Of a stretch of DNA of 64,000 bases, positions 25,808-34,211 are shown piece after piece. A program made the position numbers and the translations under genes. Each line of letters begins with the position of its first letter. Position 1 is the stretch's first letter. Origin of the DNA: Clostridiaceae bacterium (GTDB taxonomy: Bacteria > Bacillota > Clostridia > Peptostreptococcales > Tindalliaceae); the NCBI GenBank assembly GCA_024635995.1, contig JAGXHW010000028.1, positions 1-64,000 of the forward strand, in the 5' to 3' direction. The notes beneath the pieces are model-generated. The model was not told the DNA's origin. It worked only from the letters and a program-made list of their open reading frames with translations, and searched no databases.

Positions 25808-27135
25808 CGACTTTCAAGCTCCTTTTTCAGCTTCTCATAACCCGGTTTGCCCAGCAAGGCAAACATGTTGGCTTTATAAGCCTCCACACCGGGTTGGTTA
25901 AAGGGGTTGACCCCCAGCAAATAACCGCTGATAGCACAGGATTTCATAAAAAAATAGAAGAGCTGCCCAGCCCAGTAGGGGCTTTTTTCAGGTATGGTGA
26001 TTTGTAATACAGGCACACCTCCATCTGTGTGTGCCATGGACGTGCCCTCCATAGCCTTTTTATTGACCAAGGACAAGGGTTTACCTGCCAAATAACCCAG
26101 ACCGTCGTCATCGCTGCCGGTGTCAGGCACCAGGATGTCTTTTACAGGTTTTTCTGTTCTTACCACTGTTTCAAAAAGGTTGCGCAGGCCTTCCTGCACG
26201 TATTGTCCCATGGAGTGGAGGTCTGTGGTTAGTTGGAGGGAAGCTGGGAAAATACCCTTACCATCCTTTCCTTCACTTTCTCCAAAGAGCTGTTTCCACC
26301 ATTCTGCCATGTAATGGTAGGACGGGTCATAGCTCACCATGATTTCGGTGGTTTTACCTTTTCTTGATAAGGCGTTTCGGTAAGCTGCATACTGGTAAGA
26401 TGGATTGTCGGTGATCACCGTTTCATTGTACAATGTCTGGGCATCCCGTGCACCCTGGAGCATACTTTCAATGTCAATGCCCGCCACCGCAATGGGCAAC
26501 AGTCCCACAGGGGTAAGCACAGAGTAGCGTCCGCCAATGTCATCGGGAATCACAAAAGTTTGGTAGCCTTCACTGTCTGCCAGGGTTTTCAGTGCTCCTT
26601 TGGCAGCATCTGTTGTGACCACGATACGGTCCTTCGCTCCATCCCGACCGTATTTTTCTTCCATCAATGCTTTAACCATTCGAAAAGAAATGGCTGGTTC
26701 AGTGGTGGTGCCTGATTTGGAGATGACATTAACGGTTACTTCCTTGTCCTTCAGGTATTGCATCAGACCAAATAGATAATCGCTGTCCAGGTGGTGGCCT
26801 GCGTAGATGATTTCAGGGTTGCCTTTTGCGTTTGGTGTAAAGGGTGGTGTCAGCCATTCAATGGCGGCCCGTGCACCCAGGTACGATCCGCCAATACCAA
26901 TGACCAAAAAAACCTCTGATTGTTCCCGTAACTGTTGTGCCGTTATTTTTATTTTTTCAATTTCTTCAGGTTTCATGGTGGTGGGCCAGTCCAGCCAGCC
27001 CAGAAAATCATCGCCAGGTCCGTCCTGTTCTTGCAGCATGGCTTCAACGGCCTCCAACAATGCTTTCATTTCCTGCAATTCCCGTTCACTGATGGTTTCC
27101 CTGGCCAATGTTGTTTCCAGGTTTAGGCGTTGCAT
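25795..27135 (-). CDS. pgi: Glucose-6-phosphate isomerase
   Basis: A 446-residue enzyme interconverting glucose-6-phosphate and fructose-6-phosphate, of the Firmicute length. [18 protein letters not shown] (about 77-94), [13 protein letters not shown] (about 140-152) and [14 protein letters not shown] (about 200-213) are sugar-phosphate-binding motifs of the SIS fold, and the PGI signature [14 protein letters not shown] lies near the C-terminus. The start is the fourth codon of the ORF (ATG at 27135), because the GTG at 27144 is within the AAGGGGTG ribosome site. Confidence 0.95.
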   Translation of the reverse strand: MQRLNLETTLARETISERELQEMKALLEAVEAMLQEQDGPGDDFLGWLDWPTTMKPEEIEKIKITAQQLREQSEVFLVIGIGGSYLGARAAIEWLTPPFTPNAKGNPEIIYAGHHLDSDYLFGLMQYLKDKEVTVNVISKSGTTTEPAISFRMVKALMEEKYGRDGAKDRIVVTTDAAKGALKTLADSEGYQTFVIPDDIGGRYSVLTPVGLLPIAVAGIDIESMLQGARDAQTLYNETVITDNPSYQYAAYRNALSRKGKTTEIMVSYDPSYHYMAEWWKQLFGESEGKDGKGIFPASLQLTTDLHSMGQYVQEGLRNLFETVVRTEKPVKDILVPDTGSDDDGLGYLAGKPLSLVNKKAMEGTSMAHTDGGVPVLQITIPEKSPYWAGQLFYFFMKSCAISGYLLGVNPFNQPGVEAYKANMFALLGKPGYEKLKKELESRWQE

Positions 27136-27157
27136 TGATTTCACCCCTTAACATATT

Positions 27158-28048
27158 TTATTCTTCTATCCTGTTTTCCAGTGTGCCTATGCCTTCGATG
27201 GTGCAGGTGACTGTGTCTCCTGCCTTCAAATATTTTGGAGGGTTAAAACCCATCCCAACCCCTGCCGGGGTTCCCGTGGCAATCATGTCACCAGGTTTTA
27301 GTGTAAACCCTTTTGACAGATCGCTGATCACATAGGGCAGGTCAAAGATGAAGTTTTGCGTATTGGAAGATTGTCTGATTTCTCCGTTCACTGCACAACT
27401 CAGGTTTAGTTCTGGTGGATCATTAAACTTACTTCGGTGTACCAGTACGGGACCCATGGCCGTGAATGTATCCAGGCTTTTACCTCTCACCCATTGGGTG
27501 TGGCGGTGCTGGAGGTCTCTGGCAGTAACATCATTCATGATGGTATACCCAAATATATGATTAAATGCGTCTTCTGCTTTGATATTTGTGCCACCCTTGC
27601 CAATGACAGCCACCAACTCCACTTCGTAATCGATGGTTTCTGTTACGCCTGCATGACGACTGATAATCGCACCTGGCCCTACAATTACATCGGCCATCTT
27701 GCCAAAATACACTGGTGCCGACGGCTCCTTCCGATCCTTTCCGAAGCTGTCTTTTAACTCTGTCGCATGGTCTGAATAATTCAAACCCAGGCAGATGACA
27801 TTACGAATTGGATGAGGAATGGGTGCCATTAGTTCAACATCTGCCAGGTACAATGTGTCTCTGCCCGGATTCTCCTGGGCATCACGCAGGGTTTCTAACA
27901 TTGTCTCATCGTTATGCCTCACCAATTCCAGTAATGTGTCAGGGGCATTGTCTCCCAATGCAGCGGACAAAGGCAGTATTTCATGGCCGTCCCGCACCAA
28001 AAGTGCAGGTGTTTCTTTTCCCTCAATTTTAACTGTAATGAATTTCAT
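27158..28048 (-). CDS. Fumarylacetoacetate hydrolase (FAH) family protein
   Basis: A 296-residue protein starting MKFITVKIEG at 28048, with GGAGG in front; the longer ORF start lacks a ribosome site. The FAH fold is shown by ICLGLNYSDHATE (about 86-98), KMADVIVGPGAII (about 119), YEVELVAVIGKGG (about 137, metal-binding glutamates) and PGDMIATGTPAGVGMG (about 260). Members hydrolyse or decarboxylate 2,4-diketo- or oxaloacetate-like acids. It lies 22 bases upstream of the pgi start and may be cotranscribed. Substrate not assignable. Confidence 0.87.
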   Translation of the reverse strand: MKFITVKIEGKETPALLVRDGHEILPLSAALGDNAPDTLLELVRHNDETMLETLRDAQENPGRDTLYLADVELMAPIPHPIRNVICLGLNYSDHATELKDSFGKDRKEPSAPVYFGKMADVIVGPGAIISRHAGVTETIDYEVELVAVIGKGGTNIKAEDAFNHIFGYTIMNDVTARDLQHRHTQWVRGKSLDTFTAMGPVLVHRSKFNDPPELNLSCAVNGEIRQSSNTQNFIFDLPYVISDLSKGFTLKPGDMIATGTPAGVGMGFNPPKYLKAGDTVTCTIEGIGTLENRIEE

Positions 28049-28106
28049 AAAAAACCTCCTTTTTTCCATCTTTATGTTCATATTTTTGATACACCATGGA
28101 TTCTAT

Positions 28107-29474
28107 TTAATGAATACCCAAAATTAGGGTGGCAATTCTGAAATAAACGATCAGGGCCATGGCATCTACAATGGTGGTAATCAGAGGCCCTGCCATGATG
28201 GCGGGGTCCACCTTCAATTTTTTAGCTATGATGGGCATTAGTCCACCGAAAATCTTTGCCAACACCACTGTGATGGCCAGCGTAAAAGATACCGTAATGG
28301 CGATGAGCCAGGATGTTTTAACCATGATCAACATTCTTGCCAGATTGACAACGGCCAGCATGACTCCCACCACAATACTGATGCGAAATTCTTTCCACAA
28401 TACTGTCAGATAGTCTCCCATCTCAATTTCACCAAGGGCGATGCCGCGGATCACCAGGGTGGATGACTGGTTCCCAGCATTACCGGCTGTGTCCATGAGC
28501 ATAGGAATGGCGGCGGCCAGCACCACCACCGCCTGCAAAACATCCTCAAAGCGACTGATGATGCTGCCGGTGAAAGTGGCGGAAATCATCAGTATCAGCA
28601 GCCAGGGAAGTCTTTTTTTTGCCATGTTGAAAATGCCGGCATCAAGGTATTCTTCCTCCCCTGGCAGAAGGGCCGCCATTTTCTCAAAATCCTCTGTGTT
28701 TTCCTGTTCAATGACATCCACAATGTCATCGATGGTGATGATTCCCACCAAACGGCTTTCCTGGTCAACAACGGGTATTGTCATTAGGTCATATTTTTTA
28801 AAGAGATCTGCCACCTCTTCCTGGTCGTCCAAGGTGGTTGTATAAAGCAGGTCTTCATCCATGATGCTACCCACGGTCATTTCGGGTTCTGCCAGTACCA
28901 GTTTGCGAAGGGAAACGATTCCCTCCAGCTTTCTGGTTTCGTTTAAGACGTAGGAGGTATAGATGGTTTCCTTATCAACCCCTGTGTTTTTAATGTATTG
29001 CAGTGCCTCTGCCACCGTCATCTCCTTTTTTAGGTCGATGTATTCGATGGTCATCAGGCTGCCGGCTGAGTCTTCCGGATAGTTGAGAAACTGGTTAATC
29101 AGCTTTCGTTCCTCTTCAGTCACATTCAGTAGAATCCGTTTCACCACGTTGGCTGGCATTTCTTCCAGAAAGTCAATTTTATCGTCAAAGTTCAGTTCTT
29201 CCACAATTTGTTTCAACTGATGTTCATGCAGGACGTTAACAATATTCTTTTGGTCACTTACTGACAAGTGTGAAAACACATCTGCTGCCAGGTCTTTTGG
29301 TAAAAGCCGGAACAGCAGGATGGTGTTTTGGGGTTCTTCCTCTTCCATTTCTTCTATGGCTTCCGCTATATCCACCGGTTTGGCTTCTGCCAGTAACTCC
29401 CTCAATCGGGTAAAACGTTTTTCCTCTAACAACTGAAGGATCTCATCAAAGAAAATTTTCATTTCTTCATTCAT
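28107..29474 (-). CDS. mgtE: Magnesium transporter MgtE
   Basis: A 455-residue Mg2+ channel. The N-terminal superhelical domain (about 1-130), two CBS domains (about 135-255, with GSIMDEDLLYTTTLDDQEEVADLFKKYDL and VVDQESRLVGIITIDDI) and five C-terminal membrane helices from about 283 are in the usual order. The ion-path motif appears as PMLMDTAGNAGNQSSTLVIRG. CBS domains close the pore when cytosolic Mg2+ is high. No M-box riboswitch is seen upstream; instead a 29-codon ORF with a strong ribosome site ends 23 bases before this start (see 29498). Confidence 0.95.
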   Translation of the reverse strand: MNEEMKIFFDEILQLLEEKRFTRLRELLAEAKPVDIAEAIEEMEEEEPQNTILLFRLLPKDLAADVFSHLSVSDQKNIVNVLHEHQLKQIVEELNFDDKIDFLEEMPANVVKRILLNVTEEERKLINQFLNYPEDSAGSLMTIEYIDLKKEMTVAEALQYIKNTGVDKETIYTSYVLNETRKLEGIVSLRKLVLAEPEMTVGSIMDEDLLYTTTLDDQEEVADLFKKYDLMTIPVVDQESRLVGIITIDDIVDVIEQENTEDFEKMAALLPGEEEYLDAGIFNMAKKRLPWLLILMISATFTGSIISRFEDVLQAVVVLAAAIPMLMDTAGNAGNQSSTLVIRGIALGEIEMGDYLTVLWKEFRISIVVGVMLAVVNLARMLIMVKTSWLIAITVSFTLAITVVLAKIFGGLMPIIAKKLKVDPAIMAGPLITTIVDAMALIVYFRIATLILGIH

Positions 29475-29497
29475 TTTTATGTCACCTCACCTATCTG

Positions 29498-29587
29498 TCA
29501 GGTAACACACCGCCTGGGAGGACGGGTGTCATCCTGACCGTATTCATTTTTACTGGATCTACTGTCTATATCAGGTCCTGAATCCAT
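29498..29587 (-). CDS. 29-residue leader peptide ORF upstream of mgtE
   Basis: ATG at 29587 to TGA at 29498, preceded by GGGAGGTGG at good spacing. The peptide is very polar: acidic residues in the first half (MDSGPDIDS, EYGQDD) followed by RPPRRC. It lies between rodA (29 bases after its stop) and mgtE (23 bases before its start). Short ORFs with acidic and proline-rich codons control Mg2+ transporter genes in enterobacteria (mgtL, mgtP), so a regulatory role is possible here; that is inference by analogy. The ORF track shows it only as the tail of a longer shadow ORF. Confidence 0.5.
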   Translation of the reverse strand: MDSGPDIDSRSSKNEYGQDDTRPPRRCVT

Positions 29588-29616
29588 CCGTTTCCACCTC
29601 CCAAAGGAATGATTTT

Positions 29617-30726
29617 TTAGAAGTTGATTAAGTCTCGCCGCATGTTCACATTCAGCACCATCCCTATGGCAATGAAGTTCGTCAGCATAAAAGTGCCCCC
29701 GTGGCTTATAAAAGGAAGCGGCTTCCCTGTTACAGGAAAAAGACCAATGGTCATGCCAACATTGATAATGATATGAAAGGCCAGCATAAAGACGACACCT
29801 ATGACCAGGTACATGCCAAAATCGTCCCTGGCATTCATGGCGATACGAACGCATTTAAACAATAAGATAAAAAAGAGCCCCATCAAGACAGCGGTACCAA
29901 TGAAACCCAATTCTTCCGCAATCACTGAGAAAATAAAATCCGTGTGTCTTTCCGGCAAAAATCCGTACTGGCTTTGGGTTCCCTTGTATAAGCCTTGTCC
30001 CCACATCATGCCTGAACCGACCGCACGTTTTGACTGAATGATCTGGTACCCTGCGCCGGATGGGTCCATCTCAGGGTTTAAAAAAATGAGAATTCTTGTC
30101 TTTTGATAATCTTCCAGGAACTGCCAAAAGATGGGCAAGGCGACCAAACTCATGCCAAAACCTGCGAAAAGGTAACGGTATTGCAATCCGGCGATGTACA
30201 GAATACCTATGGTAAACGCCGCAATGATGACAGTGGTTCCCAAGTCTGGCTGCATCATGATGAGGCCCATGGGCAACGCCATCAACAGGCCAATTTTAAT
30301 CAAAACACCAGGACTGTCCAGGTAATCTCTGTGATCTTCCGCCACCCTGGCCAAAAAGATAATTAGCCCCAGTTTCACAAAGTCTGCAGGCTGAAACCCA
30401 AACCCGCCGATGCGGATCCAACGGTTGGCGCCCCATTCTTCCGCCCCTGTACCGGCAAACAATACCAGGAGCAGCAGCAGGATGCTGACCCCGTAGATGG
30501 GCAGAGCCAACCTTCTGATTGTTTTATAATCGATGGCCACGGTGACCACCATGGCCACAATTCCCACAAGAATGGACCTTATTTGACTTTGTATAAATGT
30601 GCCTGCTCCCAGGCGGTGGTTCAGGGCAGCACTGGAGATGGCCACTAAGCCATAGGCACATAACAGCAACACAATAATGATGAGACCTATGTCTATTTTT
30701 CGAACCAGCTTCATATCTGGCTTCAT
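29617..30726 (-). CDS. rodA: SEDS-family peptidoglycan glycosyltransferase RodA
   Basis: A 369-residue membrane protein with about ten helices, starting at the ATG 30726 (CAGGAG upstream). SEDS marks include GSGMMWGQGLYKGTQSQYGFLPERHTDFIFSVIAEE in pieces: GSGMMWGQGLY, then PERHTDFIFS, and the C-terminal GLFPVTGKPLPFISHGG. These proteins polymerise lipid II during cell elongation together with a class B PBP. The rod-type rather than FtsW/SpoVE assignment rests on PERHTDFIFS and the overall pattern. It is followed by the mgtE leader ORF and mgtE, possibly in one transcript. Confidence 0.9.
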   Translation of the reverse strand: MKPDMKLVRKIDIGLIIIVLLLCAYGLVAISSAALNHRLGAGTFIQSQIRSILVGIVAMVVTVAIDYKTIRRLALPIYGVSILLLLLVLFAGTGAEEWGANRWIRIGGFGFQPADFVKLGLIIFLARVAEDHRDYLDSPGVLIKIGLLMALPMGLIMMQPDLGTTVIIAAFTIGILYIAGLQYRYLFAGFGMSLVALPIFWQFLEDYQKTRILIFLNPEMDPSGAGYQIIQSKRAVGSGMMWGQGLYKGTQSQYGFLPERHTDFIFSVIAEELGFIGTAVLMGLFFILLFKCVRIAMNARDDFGMYLVIGVVFMLAFHIIINVGMTIGLFPVTGKPLPFISHGGTFMLTNFIAIGMVLNVNMRRDLINF

Positions 30727-30827
30727 GTTTTCAACTCCTGCGAAATAGAATGAACGATTTGGTGTACTTATCTGCATTTAGTGTAACGCAGTTTAGAGGC
30801 TTTTGCAATCGATAACCATAACGAATA

Positions 30828-30854
30828 AAACCGCCATTTTTTAAATGACGGTTT
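30828..30854 (-). terminator. Terminator after the activase operon
   Basis: AAACCGCCATTT pairs with AAATGACGGTTT (one mismatch); on the minus strand the stem is followed by TATTCG, on the plus strand by CTTATT. T tracts are short, but the position after the 30905 stop fits a terminator. Confidence 0.6.
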
Positions 30855-30904
30855 CTTATTAAAGACAAAAGGAATGGCTGGGTAGAACAGAGATGTCCTC
30901 TCTC

Positions 30905-31879
30905 TTACAACACAGTTTTAACAGAATTTGTCCACTTTCCACATCGATCGCCCCAACGGGCAACGATTTTTTTATCCAGACGGACTTCCACCACTTCGCA
31001 GTGGTTTGGACAATCTTCACATTCAAAGGTGCTGGGAACAAACTCCAGGTCTGCCGCTTCAAACCCTCTAAACTGGGTTTCCACCCGAGAATTCCAAATC
31101 TCATCACGTGCTAAGATGGCAGAACCAAGAGCACCCATGATGTTATAGTGTTCCGGTATAATGATTTCGTGATTAATTTCCTTTTCAAAAGCAGCTTTGA
31201 TCCCTTTGTTAGCAGCAACTCCACCCTGGAACACAAAGGGAGGTTCCAGTTTTTTGCCCCTGCCCAGGTTATTGATATAGTTTCGTACCAGTGCCTCACA
31301 TAATCCTTTGATAATTTCAGATTTGGAAAAACCAAATTGTTGCTTGGCAATCATGTCTGATTCTGCAAAAACAGTACATCTGCCTGCAATACGAACATCT
31401 CTGTCGGCTGCAAGCGCTTTGTCGCCAAAATCTTCAATGGGAATGCCCAGTCGTTCAGACTGGTGGTCCAGAAAAGAGCCTGTACCTGCTGCACAGACTG
31501 TGTTCATGGCAAAATCTGTGACCATCTGGTCATCCACCACGATAATTTTAGAATCCTGTCCACCAATTTCAAAAATGGTTTTGACATTTGGTACAAAATG
31601 AATGGTGGCTGTTGCATGGGCAGTGATTTCGTTTTTAATCACATCAGCCCCTATCATAACTCCTACCAGCTGTCTGCCGCTGCCGGTCGTACCAACACCT
31701 TTGATCATGCCATCGGCTGGAAATTCTGTTTTAAGCTTCTTGAGCCCTGATTTTACTGTTTCCAAAGGTTGCCCATTGGTACGAATGTACTGGCTTGAAA
31801 TCACATTAATTTCTTCATCCACCAGCACAATGTTTGTGCTGACAGATCCCACGTCTACTCCCAAATAAAGCTCTCGCAA
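30905..31879 (-). CDS. 2-hydroxyacyl-CoA dehydratase activase-like ATPase (BadF/BcrA/HgdC family)
   Basis: A 324-residue ASKHA-fold ATPase. LYLGVDVGSVSTNIVLVD is the N-terminal phosphate-binding motif, GVGTTGSGRQL follows, and CAAGTGSFLDHQ holds the first cluster cysteine; IAGRCTVFAESDM holds the second. Such dimers carry a bridging [4Fe-4S] cluster and pump one electron into a partner dehydratase with ATP. The TTG at 31879 is preferred because the ATG at 31888 abuts the GGAGG. Unusual for this family, a C-terminal CEDCPNHCEVV..DRCGKW cysteine-rich tail is present. It is the last of a three-gene operon with two dehydratase-like subunits. Confidence 0.9.
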   Translation of the reverse strand: MRELYLGVDVGSVSTNIVLVDEEINVISSQYIRTNGQPLETVKSGLKKLKTEFPADGMIKGVGTTGSGRQLVGVMIGADVIKNEITAHATATIHFVPNVKTIFEIGGQDSKIIVVDDQMVTDFAMNTVCAAGTGSFLDHQSERLGIPIEDFGDKALAADRDVRIAGRCTVFAESDMIAKQQFGFSKSEIIKGLCEALVRNYINNLGRGKKLEPPFVFQGGVAANKGIKAAFEKEINHEIIIPEHYNIMGALGSAILARDEIWNSRVETQFRGFEAADLEFVPSTFECEDCPNHCEVVEVRLDKKIVARWGDRCGKWTNSVKTVL

Positions 31880-31914
31880 CGATTTCATCCTCCTATAATC
31901 AACAAATAATCTGC

Positions 31915-33057
31915 TTAACCAATGGCGGAGACTTGTTGTGTACTTTTATTGATGTTTTTGTCGGCTTGGTTTAATCGCTCTTTATGTTTGTTTTTAACCA
32001 AATCAATGAAAGCTTCCACCCTGGTTTGGTTATTGGCTATGCCTGATTGTTCGTCCAGGGATATGGTGAGTACCGGAATCCCAAAATCTTCAGTGATTTT
32101 AGGAATAATACTCTGTGATACCAATTCAGGCAGGCATCCAAAGGGCATCAGATGAACGACTCCGTCGAACCCTCTAAGGCTGTAATCAACGATTTGGCCT
32201 ACACTTTGTTTGGCGTGTCCGCCAATTTGTATGGGTAAATATGGGTCACTTAGTTTCAGGACATGTTTTTCATGGGACCAGTTTATCCATTTAGGCAGCA
32301 TATTATAGGTAACCCACTGTGACAGGTATTGGGATCTTTCCACCTCAGCGCCAAGGCTGTTAAGAAGCTGTTCCATTTTCATGTTGATGGAATCTTCCAT
32401 GACCACATAGATTTCTCCAACTATTCCGATGCGGATGCGGTTTTCTTCCTCCACAGGGTTCAACTCGATGGCCGCCAGCATTTTTCTTCCTTTATTGTAG
32501 GCATTCCGCAATGCACCTCGTGTATATGCCTTGTCAAACATTTTCTGTATGTGTTCCCATATACGAGTGGTTTCCCCCCGGTTCACTTCATGGGCACGTA
32601 TGCGTTGCACCTCTATTTCCAGTTTGTCCAACTTGCCAATCATATCGTACACCGTCCATAAGGCGTGGGCTACCTTATGCAAAGGCGTTTTACCTTTGAG
32701 GCGTTTGACATTTTTAATGAAAGTTTTACGATCGCGGAACATGGAATCGAAGACAATAAAATCGACAAAGTGTCCTTCTGCTTCCAGAATACTTCTGTGA
32801 ACGCGCTCGTAAAAGCCCGCACGGCAAGGCCCGTGACCACCTGACGTTATAATAACCTCAGCACCTTTGTCGATGGCTTCAAAATAACTGCCCATGATCA
32901 CCTTTAATGGAAAACAGGCAAACTCAGGACTATATTTGACCCCCAGGTTAATGGTTTTTTGTGTGGGTTTCGGCGGCATAATCACCTCATGCCCCAGCAT
33001 TTCCAGTAATTTCTTATAAACGACAGTGGTACCCATATAGGGAAATGACACTTTCAT
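31915..33057 (-). CDS. 2-hydroxyacyl-CoA dehydratase-like protein (DUF2229/activase-associated type), subunit 2
   Basis: A 380-residue cytosolic protein beginning MKVSFPYMGTTVVYKKLLEMLG. Cysteines lie at SPEFACFPLK, HGPCRAGFYE and MPFGCLPELV, positions comparable with cluster ligands of the 2-hydroxyacyl-CoA dehydratase fold. The C-terminal DEQSGIANNQTRVEAF motif also occurs, slightly changed, in the neighbouring gene (DEHSGENHLQTRIEAY), so the two proteins are distant paralogues. In many Clostridia these units are fused with the activase in one very large protein. The reaction is unknown. It is placed two bases after the 33060 gene and 35 bases before the activase. Confidence 0.82.
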   Translation of the reverse strand: MKVSFPYMGTTVVYKKLLEMLGHEVIMPPKPTQKTINLGVKYSPEFACFPLKVIMGSYFEAIDKGAEVIITSGGHGPCRAGFYERVHRSILEAEGHFVDFIVFDSMFRDRKTFIKNVKRLKGKTPLHKVAHALWTVYDMIGKLDKLEIEVQRIRAHEVNRGETTRIWEHIQKMFDKAYTRGALRNAYNKGRKMLAAIELNPVEEENRIRIGIVGEIYVVMEDSINMKMEQLLNSLGAEVERSQYLSQWVTYNMLPKWINWSHEKHVLKLSDPYLPIQIGGHAKQSVGQIVDYSLRGFDGVVHLMPFGCLPELVSQSIIPKITEDFGIPVLTISLDEQSGIANNQTRVEAFIDLVKNKHKERLNQADKNINKSTQQVSAIG

Positions 33058-33059
33058 GG

Positions 33060-34073
33060 CTAAGCACCTCTTTGCGTATTCAACTGTTTTTTACGCCGCA
33101 ACATATCCACGTACGCCTCAATCCGGGTTTGTAAATGATTTTCGCCGGAATGCTCATCAATGCGTACGGTCATAAAAGGTTTCTGGTATTTGACAGAATC
33201 CAGTTCAAGCAATTTCCCCAGCATGGAATCCGGTCCGCAGCCAAAGGCTGTTACATGGATCAGGCCGTCAATGTTTTCTTCGTTATAGAAGTGATACCCT
33301 GCTGCAAACAGTTTGTCGCTAAATGTCCAGAACATGGTTTTGGGCATTCCTATCAGCCGTTCTTTTAACATGCGTTCAGGGATCATCTCAAAGGTTTTCA
33401 CCTTAACATTCATCTCCCGCAATTTGCTGAGAACATCCAAGCTGATCATGGAATCATACAGGTTATATACATACCCCAGAACGCCCAGGGTGATTTCGTC
33501 CTTTTGTAGCTCTGTATTGCTTACTGCCACTTCCTGCGGTTTTTTGGTGCCCAGGGCAATGGCCATTGCATCGGGAACCTCGTAGCCTTTCAGGCTCAAT
33601 CGTCGAAAATCCAGCCATACCATTTCTGCTTTTTTCAATGCCTTTTTGTTGGCAGCGTTGGTAACGCCTAACTTCTCCTCGATTTCACGGTATTGCTTCG
33701 GCGAAGTGGCTAAATCGTCGGTGGTGCTTTCGATGGCCGGTATCAATAAACGTGAGGCAATGTGGGGAAACGAATGGCGGATCATGTCCGGCAGCCCCAT
33801 GAATTTGGGACAGAAAAACTGACCTTTTTGTATGGACACGAACCGGGGAACAAAAATCCAGTCTGCTCCCATGTTAACCAGCTGCAAGACATGCCCCAGA
33901 TAGACCTTAATGGGAACGCAAATTTCCGGAACGGAAGCTTTGACACCCAGGTCCATCACGATTTTATTGGTAGGCGGTGAAACCACGACTTCTATGCCCA
34001 ATTCTTCAAAATACGTTTTCCAGAACGGGTAATAATAATGGTAAAGCAATGCTCTGGGAATTCCAACTTTCAT
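33060..34073 (-). CDS. DUF2229-type acyl-CoA dehydratase activase-related protein, subunit 1
   Basis: A 337-residue protein with the family start KVGIPRALLYHYYYPFWKTYFEELG. Conserved cysteines appear in VPEICVPIKVYLGH, RFVSIQKGQFFCPKFMG and TAFGCGPDSM; the C-terminal VRIDEHSGENHLQTRIEAYVDML is a family mark. The start is the ATG at 34073, GGAGG upstream. The family is found in anaerobes beside activase ATPases and probably binds an Fe-S cluster; its substrate is not known. First gene of the three-gene operon, with a strong promoter. Confidence 0.84.
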   Translation of the reverse strand: MKVGIPRALLYHYYYPFWKTYFEELGIEVVVSPPTNKIVMDLGVKASVPEICVPIKVYLGHVLQLVNMGADWIFVPRFVSIQKGQFFCPKFMGLPDMIRHSFPHIASRLLIPAIESTTDDLATSPKQYREIEEKLGVTNAANKKALKKAEMVWLDFRRLSLKGYEVPDAMAIALGTKKPQEVAVSNTELQKDEITLGVLGYVYNLYDSMISLDVLSKLREMNVKVKTFEMIPERMLKERLIGMPKTMFWTFSDKLFAAGYHFYNEENIDGLIHVTAFGCGPDSMLGKLLELDSVKYQKPFMTVRIDEHSGENHLQTRIEAYVDMLRRKKQLNTQRGA

Positions 34074-34118
34074 CAACACAACCTCCTGTCATGCTGTCGC
34101 AATATGCGGGTACAATCC

Positions 34119-34147
34119 ATTATAACGCTTTTTTGACATTGTGCCAA
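34119..34147 (-). promoter_or_regulatory. Promoter of the dehydratase-like operon
   Basis: TTGGCA (34142-34147) and TATAAT (34119-34124) on the minus strand with a 17-base spacer, about 45 bases before the first gene. Confidence 0.75.
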
Positions 34148-34211
34148 TCATAAGATATATACCCTTATTCCCAGGTCATTTCCCATTTTTTTTACAACTT
34201 ATCGTTATAGT

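Noticed and set aside
29475-29616. M-box (ykoK) Mg2+ riboswitch before mgtE
   Set aside because: The interval is only about 140 bases, is mostly taken up by the 29-codon ORF, and lacks the conserved M-box core.
29498-29854. 118-residue minus-strand ORF
   Set aside because: The upper part is a shadow of rodA in another frame; only the last 29 codons have a ribosome site and are annotated as the leader ORF.
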